A stretch of 64,000 nt of DNA from Glaciecola sp. (GCA_018623155.1 JAAZVZ010000006.1:57458-121457); one strand, 5' to 3'; positions 47,871-59,384 are shown, counted from the stretch's first letter. Notes: generated by a model not told the origin, from the letters alone. Program-made: numbers and translations.

Positions 47871-48815
47871 ATGCAGATCCAACTCGCCAATCCAAGAGGT
47901 TTTTGTGCCGGTGTAGACCGCGCTATCACGATTGTGGAGCGTGCGTTAGAAATGTTTCCACATCCTATTTATGTCCGTCATGAAGTCGTTCACAACAAAT
48001 TTGTAGTGGATGGTCTCAAAGAGAAAGGCGCGGTGTTTGTTGCAGAACTCGATCAGGTTCCCGATGATTCAATCGTCATTTTTTCTGCTCACGGCGTCTC
48101 TCAAGCTGTACGCAAAGAAGCGGATAGACGAGGCCTTAAAGTATTTGATGCGACTTGCCCCTTGGTGACTAAGGTGCATATGGAAGTTACTCGAGCGAGT
48201 AAACGAGGCACAGAGTGTATTTTGATTGGCCACAAAGGTCATCCCGAAGTGGAAGGCACAATGGGACAATATGACAATCCCAACGGTGGGATTTATTTGG
48301 TCGAAACGGCACAGGACGCTCGCGCATTACAAGTCAAAAACCCCAATGACCTATACTATTGTTCGCAAACAACTTTGTCAGTGGATGATACTGCTGATGT
48401 GATTGATGCCCTTCGTGAGACCTTCCCAAAAATTGATGGGCCGCGCAAAGACGATATCTGTTATGCCACCCAAAATCGCCAAGATGCAGTGAGGGATATG
48501 GCACACCAGTGTGATCTAGTGTTAGTAGTAGGCGCGACCAATAGCTCTAATTCCAACCGCTTACGTGAACTATCTGAAAAGCTAGGAACACGTGCCTACC
48601 TCATTGCAGATGCGAATGCTATCGAGGCAAATTGGCTAAATAATGCTTCACAAATTGGTGTTACTGCTGGCGCTTCAGCTCCGGAAGTTTTGGTACGTGG
48701 TGTGATTGAGCGATTACAATCTTTAGGAGCTGGTGAAGTACAAGAACTCTCAGGTCGCGAAGAAAATATCGAGTTTGCCGTGCCTAAAGAACTTCAAGTA
48801 AAACAAATAAGTTAA
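47871..48815 (+). CDS. ispH: 4-hydroxy-3-methylbut-2-enyl diphosphate reductase
   Basis: A 314-residue iron-sulfur enzyme for the last MEP-pathway step, making IPP and DMAPP. Cluster Cys are in [21 protein letters not shown] and [19 protein letters not shown] and TNSSNSNRL are substrate motifs. ATG 47871 (after AGAAGGA) is preferred over the GTG one codon earlier. A weak hairpin GGCTGG / CCAGCC at 48828-48851 follows without a T-run. Confidence 0.97.
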   Translation: MQIQLANPRGFCAGVDRAITIVERALEMFPHPIYVRHEVVHNKFVVDGLKEKGAVFVAELDQVPDDSIVIFSAHGVSQAVRKEADRRGLKVFDATCPLVTKVHMEVTRASKRGTECILIGHKGHPEVEGTMGQYDNPNGGIYLVETAQDARALQVKNPNDLYYCSQTTLSVDDTADVIDALRETFPKIDGPRKDDICYATQNRQDAVRDMAHQCDLVLVVGATNSSNSNRLRELSEKLGTRAYLIADANAIEANWLNNASQIGVTAGASAPEVLVRGVIERLQSLGAGEVQELSGREENIEFAVPKELQVKQIS

Positions 48816-48930
48816 TCCCATCATTTTGGCTGGTTTATCTCTAGGCCAGCCATACTTAAGCACTGTTTTTTATACCCATATTGAAAAAATAAGTCATATA
48901 TTAAGTTAATGGCTTACACAGGTATTCAAT

Positions 48931-49554
48931 ATGGGTAGCGAACACTCTTCCAAGCATCAACTCGGCATCGGTATGGTCGAGGTGCTAGTCACTATGGTGA
49001 TTTTGGCACTCGGTCTACTCGGTGTGACCAGTTTGCAGTTTGCTGCTGCCAAACACAACTCAGATGCGTTGGCTCGAGCTCAAGCCGTATTGGCTCTAGA
49101 GCAATTTGCTGAACGCTTGCGCAGTGCAGCGATAGTTGGGTCGACCGGAGATGCCTTAGTGTTACCCGAAGCGTATTTTGACTTTGATTTGTATCAATTT
49201 AGCAACTTGTCGTGTAGTACAGGAGAGAGCCCTTATGAGTGTTTTTGTACGGTATTTCCGGCATCATTAACCAATTGTCATTCAACAATCTGCAACCTCA
49301 CTCAAACAGCTTCATTTGATATTTATCAGGCGACCTGTCAGACCGTCCAGCACAATCCAGCAGCTGAGCTATCAATACAGTGCATCGATAATGATGAAAC
49401 AGATAGCGTAACTTGTAGTGGTGGCTCTCGTCATATTCTGATGATTCGATGGCCCTCACAAACCTGGCGTAATCAAACCCAATTCCTTTCTGCAATGTGC
49501 AACCCCAATGTGGGCGATCAATATGCTTGTGTGACACAAGAGGTATTTTTCTAA
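48931..49554 (+). CDS. pilV: type IV pilus minor pilin PilV
   Basis: A 207-residue prepilin. The leader (MGSEHSSKHQLGIG) is cut before MVEVLVTMVILALGLLGVTSLQ, the methylated hydrophobic helix; Glu at +3 rather than +5 reflects the MVEVL type of PilV N-termini. The body has several Cys that could form disulfides. The order pilV-pilW-pilX-pilY1-pilE is the minor pilin operon seen in Pseudomonas-type pili. The stop overlaps the pilW start (TAATG). Confidence 0.88.
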   Translation: MGSEHSSKHQLGIGMVEVLVTMVILALGLLGVTSLQFAAAKHNSDALARAQAVLALEQFAERLRSAAIVGSTGDALVLPEAYFDFDLYQFSNLSCSTGESPYECFCTVFPASLTNCHSTICNLTQTASFDIYQATCQTVQHNPAAELSIQCIDNDETDSVTCSGGSRHILMIRWPSQTWRNQTQFLSAMCNPNVGDQYACVTQEVFF

Positions 49555-50393
49555 TGTTGAGACGCAGCCCTGTAAAGGGATTTTCATTAGTCGAACTCAT
49601 GATAGCCATGGCTTTAGGCGCAATTGTGAGTGTAGCGATCATTCAAATTATGGTTGGTAATTCAGTGACCCAACAGCTGAATCAAGCGCTTGCATCGACT
49701 CAAGAAAATGGCCGATTCATCATGCATCACTTGAGACAAGATACGTTGCATACTGGCTTATACAACGAGTTGTCAGGCAAGCTTGACCGTTCAGTGGATA
49801 TTGCAGAGGAGACTGTTTTTGTGCGTCAACACCCCATTATTCTCCCCAATACATTTACTAGCAGAATGGATCTTGGCATTGTTGATCGCACTGTCAGTGG
49901 GAGTGACGAGCTCGTAATCACAACTCAATCTACCCGTGATTGTCGAGGCTATAGCTTAGGGTACAGTAGTGGTACAGAATTTCCCGTGGTGAATCAATAT
50001 TATGTGGAAGACGGAATCTTGCGTTGTCGAGGCTTTGACTTACGGGTATTAAGAGGGCAAAAAGTCGCAACGGGACATAATGGACACAATAGTATCGCCT
50101 TGTTGGATGGTGTTATTAGTTTTCACGTACTTTACGGATTAGGAGATACCCATACAGGTCAGGTTCAGCGTTACGTTAGCGCTAATGAGTTGACCGATCC
50201 GATGCAGGTTGTGGTGCTTCGTTTGGCTGTATTGTTGCGCAGCACAGAGACGATTAATGTCAACAACACACGTGAATTTATGATACTGGATAATTCTGCA
50301 TTACAACCAACCGGAAATTATATTTATCGACAATTTGAGACGACCGTTAGTTTGCGTAATACACGCTATCAAGTGCAACGTGGAGAGATATGA
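49554..50393 (+). CDS. pilW: type IV pilus minor pilin PilW
   Basis: A 279-residue prepilin beginning MLRRSPVKGFSLVELMIAMA, with cleavage after KG and Glu5 of the mature helix. ATG 49554 overlaps the pilV stop by one base; frames starting further upstream would run through pilV. The large globular part is typical of PilW. It overlaps pilX by 4 bp. Confidence 0.9.
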   Translation: MLRRSPVKGFSLVELMIAMALGAIVSVAIIQIMVGNSVTQQLNQALASTQENGRFIMHHLRQDTLHTGLYNELSGKLDRSVDIAEETVFVRQHPIILPNTFTSRMDLGIVDRTVSGSDELVITTQSTRDCRGYSLGYSSGTEFPVVNQYYVEDGILRCRGFDLRVLRGQKVATGHNGHNSIALLDGVISFHVLYGLGDTHTGQVQRYVSANELTDPMQVVVLRLAVLLRSTETINVNNTREFMILDNSALQPTGNYIYRQFETTVSLRNTRYQVQRGEI

Positions 50394-50959
50394 TGAAACA
50401 ACAACGCGGGATGGTCATGGTTTTTGCTTTGGTTGTGTTATTGGCGTTAACCCTACTGGGTGTTGCAGCTCTCGGGAACAGTACTCTACAACACAAAATG
50501 GCTGTGAACTCGCAACAACAATCGTTGTTATTTAATGCTGCGGAAGCGGCGTTAGCTGGAGTAATGTTCGAGTCGGAGGACGAACAACTATTAGCTGATA
50601 ATACACTCTTAGATCCTATTACAGAAGCAAGACAAGGGAATATTTTAGACCCTGTTACTCAAGCATTTAGTTGTTTTGTCGAGCAAGGGTTTACTGGACG
50701 TACAGTCACCAGTTCTGGATTTAGCACTGGCGCAAAACATCAATTCAGTGGCGCTCAGGACTCTCAAAATCACATGCGCAGTTGGTCAAGGACAGCGTTT
50801 GTTCGTGAACAAGCTTGTCGCGGTTCATCCAACGTGATCGGTGGGAGTAATATTCGTTGTCATGTCTTTATGGTCCGCGGCTGTGGTCAATTAATTGGCG
50901 GCGATTATGCGGTAGCCAATACGATGACCGTTGCAGTGTTTGCACCGGTATCGCAGTAA
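50390..50959 (+). CDS. pilX: type IV pilus minor pilin PilX
   Basis: A 189-residue protein with the PilX N-terminus: MKQQRGMVMVFALVVLLALTLLGVAAL, then FNAAEAALAG, the conserved helix segment of PilX_N. It lacks the Glu5 of major pilins, as PilX-type proteins do. A TGA/ATG overlap joins it to pilW, and pilY1 begins 16 bp later. Confidence 0.88.
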   Translation: MMKQQRGMVMVFALVVLLALTLLGVAALGNSTLQHKMAVNSQQQSLLFNAAEAALAGVMFESEDEQLLADNTLLDPITEARQGNILDPVTQAFSCFVEQGFTGRTVTSSGFSTGAKHQFSGAQDSQNHMRSWSRTAFVREQACRGSSNVIGGSNIRCHVFMVRGCGQLIGGDYAVANTMTVAVFAPVSQ

Positions 50960-50975
50960 AATGGGGAGGGGTAAT

Positions 50976-53900
50976 ATGTCAAGTCAGTTTAAGCCAATTA
51001 GCCAAACGATATTCACTACGACATGGGCTTGTTTATTGAGTATTTCGATTAGTTTGTCGAGTTGGGCAAGTGATCTTGATATCTATCTTGGAGCAGGGAA
51101 TGATTCGGTCACATATAAACCCAATGTCTTGTTTATTATGGATACTTCAGGGTCGATGTCGAATCAAGACGGAACTGGTAAAACTCGCTTGTTACGGGTG
51201 CAACAGGCTCTCAATGAAGCGCTATCAAGCGCGACAAACATCAATGCAGGTTTAATGAGATTTTCCGATAAGGGTGGTCCTATTCTTTATCCTGTGACTG
51301 ATATTGATCAGTTTGTACAACCTCAACTGATCGATACTATTCAATCTGGAGAGGATGATGCTATCTCTGTAAATGGCGTGATGCAAACATCGACTAATCA
51401 ATTACAAATGGCTCAAGGCACGCAATTGGTAACGACAGGCTTACGTTTTTTAGAATTAAACATTCCGCAAGGTGCTCAGATTACCAAAGCGACTTTGCGT
51501 TTTGCTTCTGCTTTTATTAATAGTGAGCCGGTTGAGATCAAAATATATGGTGAATTGACTGACAGTGCGCAAGATTACCACTCAGGGAGCGCAGTACATA
51601 CGCGTACAAAAACCACAAACTTCGTAGATTGGAATAGTGATAATGCGTTTTCTTTTTCTGGAGAATATACCAGTACACCTGATATTACTGCAGTAATCCA
51701 AGAAGTTGTCAATCAATCCTCATGGTGTGGTCGCAATAATATAGGATTGATTATTGAAGCGACCGGACTTAATGAAAGTGTATCAAGAGCAGCCTACGCC
51801 TATGAGCAAGGGAATGGATTAGCCCCTCAATTAATGGTCGAATATGATGATACAAGCGCAACAGGCTGTATCGCGGGTCGGGTGACGTATCAAATAACCG
51901 GTCAAGATGAAAACGCAGAAGAACGTGATAATGGCTACCAATCGACTGGCAGCGAACTCACTTTTAAAAACACCTCGAATGAATACATAGGACTGCGTTT
52001 TGAAAACCTTAATTTACCGCGTAATAGCACTATCATACATGCTCATTTAGAATTCACAGCCTATCAAAATGGCACAGGCAGTAACGCCAAAATGACAATC
52101 CAAGGGGTGGATCAGTCTAAGCCATCTGACTTTAATCCTTACACCCGATATATGTTGCGTGACAAACCAAAAATCGGCTCAGTAGTGTGGTCGAGTATTG
52201 AGCCTTGGTATCGCAACAGTGTCTATGAAAGCCCAGCTATTACTGCGATTATTCAAAGTATTGTGGACCGTAGTGACTGGGTTCAAGGTGATGATTTGAT
52301 GTTGGTATTAAGTGACTTTGGTTCGTCAAAGCGAGGTGGGTACACCTATAATGGTAAACCCTCAGGGGCAGCGCGTTTAGTCATTGATTATACTGGTAAT
52401 GCAACACCTGGAAATGCATCAACAGTACGTGATCTATTGCAATCCAAAGTCGATGAACTGACCCATTCAGGGATGACTCCGATTGTTGATACCCTGTTTG
52501 AGGCCACTCGATATTATGGAGGTTTGAGCTTAGATTATGGTGATACTCGTGGAGACTTCTCTGTGTCATCCACAGTGCGTCGTAACACTCGTGTCAGTCA
52601 CCGTTTGTCCTATTTAGGCCCAGACGTGGTAAGGCCCAGTGGTTGTAGTGAAGATAATTTAAGCGCAAGCGAATGTATCAATGAATATATTCCAGGTCCA
52701 GCCACTTACCTATCACCAGTAACGGACTTACAATGCCAAACGAATAATCACATAGTATTGCTCTCGGATGGAGAAGCGAACAACAATCACAGTATCAGTA
52801 AAATCCAATCTTTATTAGGACAAACTTGTCAATCCAGTAGTAGTGGTGAACAGTGTGGAATTGATTTAGTGCGAGAGCTGTCGCAAACCAACACCTCGCC
52901 AATCAATGCACGGGTAATTACTCATACCATTGGCTTTGCGGCCAATACCAATGCGAATAATTTTCTCAATCAACTTGCCTTAAATGGCGGTGGAGGGTTT
53001 TATCAAACAGACGACTCGGATGAGTTAGTGGAAGCATTTCAACAGATTATACGTAGGGTAAAAGACGTCAATGCGACATTTGTGTCGCCTGGCGTTGCGG
53101 TCAACCAACTCAATCGATTGACTCATCGTGATGAATTGTATTTTGCCTTATTCAAGCCCTCTGAAGGCGCATTGTGGCCAGGGAATCTCAAAAAATACAA
53201 GATTCAAGGTGATGCTATCCTAGACCAAAACAATGCAAATGCGGTAGATGCCACAACAGGATTTTTTTCTGAATATGCCCATTCTTTTTGGTCTACGCTG
53301 GCTGATGGCAATGATGTTCGAGAAGGAGGGGCAGCCAGTAAACTAGGACTTTCGCGAAATATATATACCTTTTCAACAAGCGGTAATATTGTCGCAAATG
53401 AAAACCAACTTCACGAATCTAATACAGACATCACGACAACAGATTTAGCCCTTACGACTTTACCCGAATCAAGTACATTACGTACACAAGTTCTAAAGTG
53501 GGCGCGCGGCGTTGATGTTCGAGACTATGATGGGGATGGGGACGTTTCTGAGGCACGTTTACAAATGGGCGATCCTATTCACTCGCAGCCAGTCATTGTT
53601 AATTATGGGAGCAATGATAGTGCTATTTTTGTGGCGACAAATCATGGATTTTTACACTCTTTTGATGCGGCAACAGGGACTGAAAATTTTGCCGTCATTC
53701 CTCGTGAGTTACTGAGTAATTTGTATGATTTTTACCAAGACGGTTCTAGTATAAATCACATTTATGGTTTAGATGGCTCATTGATCTTGCGTACTGTGGG
53801 AGAAAAGACTTATTTATATGTCGGAATGAGACGCGGAGGACAAAATTACTATGCATTCGATGTCAGTGAAAAAAACCATCCTAAGCTAGTCTTCAAAATT

Positions 53901-55079
53901 TCAGGAGGTGAAGGAGATTTTGCTCAGCTTGGCCAAACTTGGTCACCGCCCACTCTTACCAAAATAAAAATAGGCTCAACTGTGCATGATGTATTGGTGA
54001 TTGGCGGTGGCTATGACGATAGCCAAGATGATAAAGTCCTGCGTTCACCAGACAGTATGGGGAATGCAATTTATATTGTTGATGCCAACACTGGGGCAAA
54101 GCTATTTTCGATCAGTCAAAGTGACTCAGATATGAATCTGAGTGCTATGCAATATTCCATCCCGGGGAGGATATCGAGTATAGATCGGGATAATGATGGT
54201 TTAGTTGATCATTTATACGCAGCAGATATGGGCGGTCAGGTATTTCGTTTTGATATCTACAATGGCGAAGCTGGTGCGGATTTGATAAAAGGCCAGCGCA
54301 TTGCCGATTTAGGTGGAGATGATGAGACCAATCATCGCCGCTTTGTGTACGGTCCAGATGTCACCGAAGTGATTGGGAAAGGGAAGTCGTATTTTGCTAT
54401 TACCCTTGGTTCAGGTCATCGCGCAGATCCGCTTTCTCTAACGATCGATGATAGATTTTATATGATCCGTGATGAAGGTGTATTTAAGCGTGATGATCAT
54501 GGACGTTTTCGGTTTTTTGATACGGTATTAACTGAATCAGACTTGTATGATGCAACCGATCATTTATTAACCTCAAGTGATTTATTAGTTCGTGATGACG
54601 CGGTGAGTGAGCTAAACAGCAAAAATGGCTGGAGACTTGCGTTCACTCGTTCTGGTGAGAAAGTTTTATCCTCGCCACTATTACTCGATTATCAGATATT
54701 TTTTACTACTTATGTGCCGGCAGCTGGTAGTGATAGTTTATGTGCACCACCAGAGGGTAATTCTCGAGCGTATCTTATTGATTTATTCAGTGCAAATGCG
54801 GTAACGGATTTAGACAGAGATGAAACCATTCATGCCAATGATCGTTCTGCACAATTGAGTCAAACTGGCATTGCCCCTGATACCAAAATCCTCATAGAAA
54901 ATATTGTGACGCCGGTGGTATGTTTGGGAGCTGAATGTGAGACAGCTGTATTTGAATATGATAACGACGGCAATGAAATTGCATGCCAAGGAGAGTTTGC
55001 TTGTTTAGTTCGCAATATTTATGGCCGGTTTGAACGAGTTCAACAACAGTCTTGGCGTACCGATATTGAACGCCAGTAA
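50976..55079 (+). CDS. pilY1: type IV pilus tip adhesin/assembly protein PilY1 with domains inserted in its VWA region
   Basis: A 1367-residue secreted protein with a signal peptide (about 1-32). The VWA domain starts at about 49 with the metal site DTSGSM, breaks at about 115, and resumes near 483 (HSGMTPIVDTLFEATRYYGG, then HIVLLSDGEANN). Between lie two similar beta-rich repeats (about 125-293 and 303-473), each with TxLxF, PxxxIT and W/DDLMLVL-like segments and ending in LMVEYDD / LVIDYTG, like DNRLRE/carbohydrate-binding folds. The C-terminal PilY1 propeller (about 750-1200) has calcium loops DYDGDGDVSEARLQMGD and DRDNDGLVDHLYA. ATG 50976 has GGAGGGG before it. Confidence 0.9.
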   Translation: MSSQFKPISQTIFTTTWACLLSISISLSSWASDLDIYLGAGNDSVTYKPNVLFIMDTSGSMSNQDGTGKTRLLRVQQALNEALSSATNINAGLMRFSDKGGPILYPVTDIDQFVQPQLIDTIQSGEDDAISVNGVMQTSTNQLQMAQGTQLVTTGLRFLELNIPQGAQITKATLRFASAFINSEPVEIKIYGELTDSAQDYHSGSAVHTRTKTTNFVDWNSDNAFSFSGEYTSTPDITAVIQEVVNQSSWCGRNNIGLIIEATGLNESVSRAAYAYEQGNGLAPQLMVEYDDTSATGCIAGRVTYQITGQDENAEERDNGYQSTGSELTFKNTSNEYIGLRFENLNLPRNSTIIHAHLEFTAYQNGTGSNAKMTIQGVDQSKPSDFNPYTRYMLRDKPKIGSVVWSSIEPWYRNSVYESPAITAIIQSIVDRSDWVQGDDLMLVLSDFGSSKRGGYTYNGKPSGAARLVIDYTGNATPGNASTVRDLLQSKVDELTHSGMTPIVDTLFEATRYYGGLSLDYGDTRGDFSVSSTVRRNTRVSHRLSYLGPDVVRPSGCSEDNLSASECINEYIPGPATYLSPVTDLQCQTNNHIVLLSDGEANNNHSISKIQSLLGQTCQSSSSGEQCGIDLVRELSQTNTSPINARVITHTIGFAANTNANNFLNQLALNGGGGFYQTDDSDELVEAFQQIIRRVKDVNATFVSPGVAVNQLNRLTHRDELYFALFKPSEGALWPGNLKKYKIQGDAILDQNNANAVDATTGFFSEYAHSFWSTLADGNDVREGGAASKLGLSRNIYTFSTSGNIVANENQLHESNTDITTTDLALTTLPESSTLRTQVLKWARGVDVRDYDGDGDVSEARLQMGDPIHSQPVIVNYGSNDSAIFVATNHGFLHSFDAATGTENFAVIPRELLSNLYDFYQDGSSINHIYGLDGSLILRTVGEKTYLYVGMRRGGQNYYAFDVSEKNHPKLVFKISGGEGDFAQLGQTWSPPTLTKIKIGSTVHDVLVIGGGYDDSQDDKVLRSPDSMGNAIYIVDANTGAKLFSISQSDSDMNLSAMQYSIPGRISSIDRDNDGLVDHLYAADMGGQVFRFDIYNGEAGADLIKGQRIADLGGDDETNHRRFVYGPDVTEVIGKGKSYFAITLGSGHRADPLSLTIDDRFYMIRDEGVFKRDDHGRFRFFDTVLTESDLYDATDHLLTSSDLLVRDDAVSELNSKNGWRLAFTRSGEKVLSSPLLLDYQIFFTTYVPAAGSDSLCAPPEGNSRAYLIDLFSANAVTDLDRDETIHANDRSAQLSQTGIAPDTKILIENIVTPVVCLGAECETAVFEYDNDGNEIACQGEFACLVRNIYGRFERVQQQSWRTDIERQ

Positions 55080-55130
55080 AATAACTATGAAAGTGATAGA
55101 AAAGGAGACTTGAGTCTGTGGAGATCCAAA

Positions 55131-55586
55131 ATGAAAGGGTTTAGTCTGATTGAACTAATGATGGTTATCGCTATTATTGGGATCATCGCTACTGTTGGTT
55201 TTCCGAGTTACCAATCGGTCATACAAAATGCAGGTCGCGCTGCTGCACAAGCTGATCTGATGTCACTTGCGGCTCAATTAGAGCGACATCGAGCCAGTCA
55301 GTTCACTTATGCGAAAGCGGCGATTAGTTCGGCCGATACAGGTACACCCGCTATTTATCACGGACATTCACCCAGTAATGAACCCATTGCAAACAAACTA
55401 TATGACTTAACGATACACAGTGTCGCAAATAATGGACAAACTTATATGCTCAAAGCGGTGCCTGTGTCAGGAACGACCCTTGAAAACTCTGGAGCCTTAT
55501 ATTACTTCTCAGATGGACGTCAGGCATGGGATCGCGATAATGATGATGTGATTGCGAGCAATGAATATTGTTGGCAATGCGATTAA
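55131..55586 (+). CDS. pilE: type IV pilus minor pilin PilE
   Basis: A prepilin of about 151 residues: MKG is removed before FSLIELMMVIAIIGIIATVGFPSYQ, with Glu5. The C-terminus has a late Cys pair region (EYCWQCD). ATG 55131 has GGAGA six bases upstream. A TTG at 55110 would give a ten-residue leader, but AGGAG lies only two bases before it; either start keeps the same mature protein. It is the last gene of the minor pilin operon. Confidence 0.85.
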   Translation: MKGFSLIELMMVIAIIGIIATVGFPSYQSVIQNAGRAAAQADLMSLAAQLERHRASQFTYAKAAISSADTGTPAIYHGHSPSNEPIANKLYDLTIHSVANNGQTYMLKAVPVSGTTLENSGALYYFSDGRQAWDRDNDDVIASNEYCWQCD

Positions 55587-55587
55587 G

Positions 55588-56136
55588 TTAATTAGAACAG
55601 TTCAAATCAACCCCTGCGTTGGTTTCAAAAACACCATCCAAGTTATTATCTTGGCTGGTTGAGATACGCCCTTGTAAAGAAATAAAAATAGCACGAGCAT
55701 ATTGGCTTTCTTTAGATTGATCGCAGAACAAAATACTACTTGGCGTTGCGCTAAAACCGCTCATATAAAATCGTATGACGTCACTTGAGCTGGTTAGAGT
55801 GACGCCATAGGGCGAGATAGGTAAAGTTTGTAATAATATTTCTGTTGAGTCTCTTTGATTATTACTATTTGAATCAACAAAGACCATTTTGGCTTGTCCC
55901 CAATCTTTCACACATACGACATAATCGGTGGTAGGGCAAATACTTACATCTGTCATGTTAGTCACCGCATGACTTTTAGCAAATTGTAAAGAAGCGCTAG
56001 TCGTATTTAAAGATGCAATGATCCGTTGCTGTAACAACAGGCTTTGTGTACTAGGGATAACGAACGTCATTACTATGGTGAGAATACTTATTGTGACCAT
56101 GATTTCGATCAGTGTTAGGCCATGTTGACGCTGCAT
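55588..56136 (-). CDS. FimT/GspH-family pseudopilin
   Basis: A 182-residue prepilin with leader MQRQHG and mature start LTLIEIMVTISILTIVMTFVIPS (Glu5 present, Leu rather than Phe at +1). The body resembles the GspH/FimT domain, with Cys in DVSICPTTDYVVCVKDWG and a C-terminal Cys. FimT and FimU are minor pilins; FimT binds DNA in some species. It converges on pilE with one base between the stops and is transcribed away from nadE. Confidence 0.85.
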   Translation of the reverse strand: MQRQHGLTLIEIMVTISILTIVMTFVIPSTQSLLLQQRIIASLNTTSASLQFAKSHAVTNMTDVSICPTTDYVVCVKDWGQAKMVFVDSNSNNQRDSTEILLQTLPISPYGVTLTSSSDVIRFYMSGFSATPSSILFCDQSKESQYARAIFISLQGRISTSQDNNLDGVFETNAGVDLNCSN

Positions 56137-56309
56137 AAAAATCCTCTTATCTGAAAGTCTTACGGAATGAGCTATTTGCCCCTTATAATATTAATGCAAG
56201 GTGCAGTGTTTTTAGGTATGCTATAAACTAGACTGAGTTAGTAAAAAATACCTATAAAAACAAAACTAAAGCATCGTTTTGGTTCATGTTTAATATTACA
56301 GGAATGGTT

Positions 56310-57493
<1,184 letters not shown>

Positions 57494-57508
57494 TATTGTT
57501 GCAGACAC

Positions 57509-57545
57509 AAAAAAGCCTGTTACGCGATGCGTTCAGGCTTTTTTT
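57509..57545. terminator. shared intrinsic terminator between glnB and slyD
   Basis: The stem AAAAAAGCCTG / CAGGCTTTTT with an inner ACGC / GCGT stem. A and T runs on both sides allow it to work for both convergent genes. Confidence 0.88.
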
Positions 57546-57563
57546 CATTATTGATTGCAAATG

Positions 57564-58055
57564 TCAGTGACTGTGGCCACAACCACCTGCACCATGGGCA
57601 TGACCATGAGCAATTTCTTCTTCTGATGCTGCACGAACGTCAAGTACTTCTACATTAAATACCAAATTCACACCCGCGAGTGGATGATTGCCATCAACGA
57701 CTACCTCATTGTCGTTGATGTCGATGACCATTACCGTCTGTTCACCTTCGTCGGTCTGAGCACGAAAAGTGGTTCCCACTGTGACTTCATTATCGCCAAA
57801 GAGTTCTTTAGGGACGGTTTGCACCAATTGCTCATGACGTTCACCGTAGGCGTTGGCTGGTTCAACCTCCACTGTAAAAGCATCGCCTTTCGCTTTACCT
57901 ACTAATGCGTCCTCCAATCCTTTAATAAGGTACTGGCTACCTTGTAAATGCACCATGGGTTCGGCATCGCCATTGCGTGATGAGTCAATTTCAGTGCCGT
58001 CTTGTGTTGCTACAGTGTAATGCATGGTCACAACAGTATTGGGAGCAATAATCAT
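57564..58055 (-). CDS. slyD: FKBP-type peptidyl-prolyl isomerase SlyD
   Basis: A 163-residue FKBP with an inserted-in-flap chaperone domain (about 65-125). Family blocks are HYTVATQDGTEIDSS, GLEDALVGKAKGDAF and NHPLAGVNLVFNVEVLDVRAA. The tail HGHAHGAGGCGHSH is His-rich and binds metals such as nickel, although it is much shorter than in E. coli SlyD (196 aa). Confidence 0.93.
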   Translation of the reverse strand: MIIAPNTVVTMHYTVATQDGTEIDSSRNGDAEPMVHLQGSQYLIKGLEDALVGKAKGDAFTVEVEPANAYGERHEQLVQTVPKELFGDNEVTVGTTFRAQTDEGEQTVMVIDINDNEVVVDGNHPLAGVNLVFNVEVLDVRAASEEEIAHGHAHGAGGCGHSH

Positions 58056-58082
58056 CTTCAGTTTTATATCCTGTATAGAAAG

Positions 58083-58976
58083 TTATTCTTCGAGTACATA
58101 AGGCAACGCTTCAATAGAAAACGTTACATCAGGTTCGTCTTTTAGACGTAGTACAGTATCATGGGCTAAATCATTTGGCAAAACCGCCATGGTATAAGTC
58201 TTATCTCTAAATTGACTATGATTCAATACTGCTCCAGCGCGACGCCAGTTTTCACCAATCGCATATTCCAACACAGCACCTTGTTTTAATTCGATAGATT
58301 GATTGCTATGAATAATGAAACCGGCCCGTTTGTTTTTGCCAAGATATTTGGTTCGAGCGACGACCTCTTGCCCCATGTAGCAACCTTTCTTAAAATCAAT
58401 GGCGTTGGGGATACATTGCATGTTGAACATCTGTGGCACGTATTCATTAATTGTTTCATCTGCTACAAAGGCAATCCCTTGTTGAATTAACGTCGCGTCG
58501 AATAAAGCCGTCACATTGTGAGTGGCTGATTCAGAAGATAATGTCAGCGCTACCTCTCCTGGTAGATATAAGGTGACTGCGGAATCTGATTCAGATACTG
58601 ACCAAGTTGGTTTAGAGTGTTCATTGTTAGGGTCTTTTGCGGCAGTAAACTGGAATTGAGTAGAAACATCTTCGATTTCCACTTTTGAAAATACGCCGTA
58701 TTTTTTGAGCTCGGCCATCGAGGCAAGCGCTGCACTTGATGGCGTAATAAGAAATAGCTTATCTTCTAATTTTGCCAATATAAAGACGGCCCATGTTTTG
58801 CCTTTAAAATCACAATGCGCACCTAAGCAAGCCTGATTAACGGAAAGTGTTTCTACGTTACAAGTGACTTGGCCTTGTAGATATTTAACGCGGTCGTCCC
58901 CCGAAATCTGAATAACTCGATAGCCTGCGATTGTGCCTGACCACGTTTGATGAAGCTGAGTGAGGGTGCATTGCAT
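58083..58976 (-). CDS. ygfZ: folate-binding Fe-S cluster repair protein YgfZ
   Basis: A 297-residue GcvT-like protein that uses tetrahydrofolate to maintain some iron-sulfur enzymes. The family signature KGCYMGQEVVARTKYLGKNKR is present (the Cys is functionally required in E. coli). The gene is divergent from sdhE, the same neighbourhood as ygfZ/sdhE-ygfX in E. coli. Confidence 0.94.
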   Translation of the reverse strand: MQCTLTQLHQTWSGTIAGYRVIQISGDDRVKYLQGQVTCNVETLSVNQACLGAHCDFKGKTWAVFILAKLEDKLFLITPSSAALASMAELKKYGVFSKVEIEDVSTQFQFTAAKDPNNEHSKPTWSVSESDSAVTLYLPGEVALTLSSESATHNVTALFDATLIQQGIAFVADETINEYVPQMFNMQCIPNAIDFKKGCYMGQEVVARTKYLGKNKRAGFIIHSNQSIELKQGAVLEYAIGENWRRAGAVLNHSQFRDKTYTMAVLPNDLAHDTVLRLKDEPDVTFSIEALPYVLEE

Positions 58977-59127
58977 AATAGTCTCCTTATAACACGTTAC
59001 TTAAATTGGGCTTAAACCGCGAAAATCAATCAATTACAGAAGTTTTTATCAAACTAGACCAAAGGACTGCTGATTCTAAACTATTTTTTGGTATAATTAC
59101 GGTGTTTTGCAATCCATTAGAGATACT

Positions 59128-59379
59128 ATGTTTACTGAAAAAAGACTCAACCGGCTGAAGTGGGCTTGTCGCCGTGGCATGTTAGAACTCGATGTACTGT
59201 TCTTACCATTTGTAGAGCAAGGGTTTCCCGATTTGAATGATGAGGGTAAATTAGTCTTTGAGCGTTTGCTTACTTGTGACGACCCTGATTTATTTGCTTG
59301 GTTTATGGGGCATCAAACTTGTGAAGACAAAGAGCTCGCTGGCATGGTTGATCATATTCTTGCACGGGTAAAAGTCTAA
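59128..59379 (+). CDS. sdhE: succinate dehydrogenase flavinylation factor SdhE
   Basis: An 83-residue helical protein that promotes covalent FAD attachment to SdhA. The RGxxE motif is in CRRGMLELD, with FLPFVEQGFPDL and DPDLFAWFMGH as further family blocks. ATG 59128 gives the standard N-terminus (FTEKRLNRLKWACRRG); a TTG seven codons upstream is rejected. It is divergent from ygfZ and followed by a YgfX-like frame. Confidence 0.94.
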   Translation: MFTEKRLNRLKWACRRGMLELDVLFLPFVEQGFPDLNDEGKLVFERLLTCDDPDLFAWFMGHQTCEDKELAGMVDHILARVKV

Positions 59380-59384
59380 TCCTA

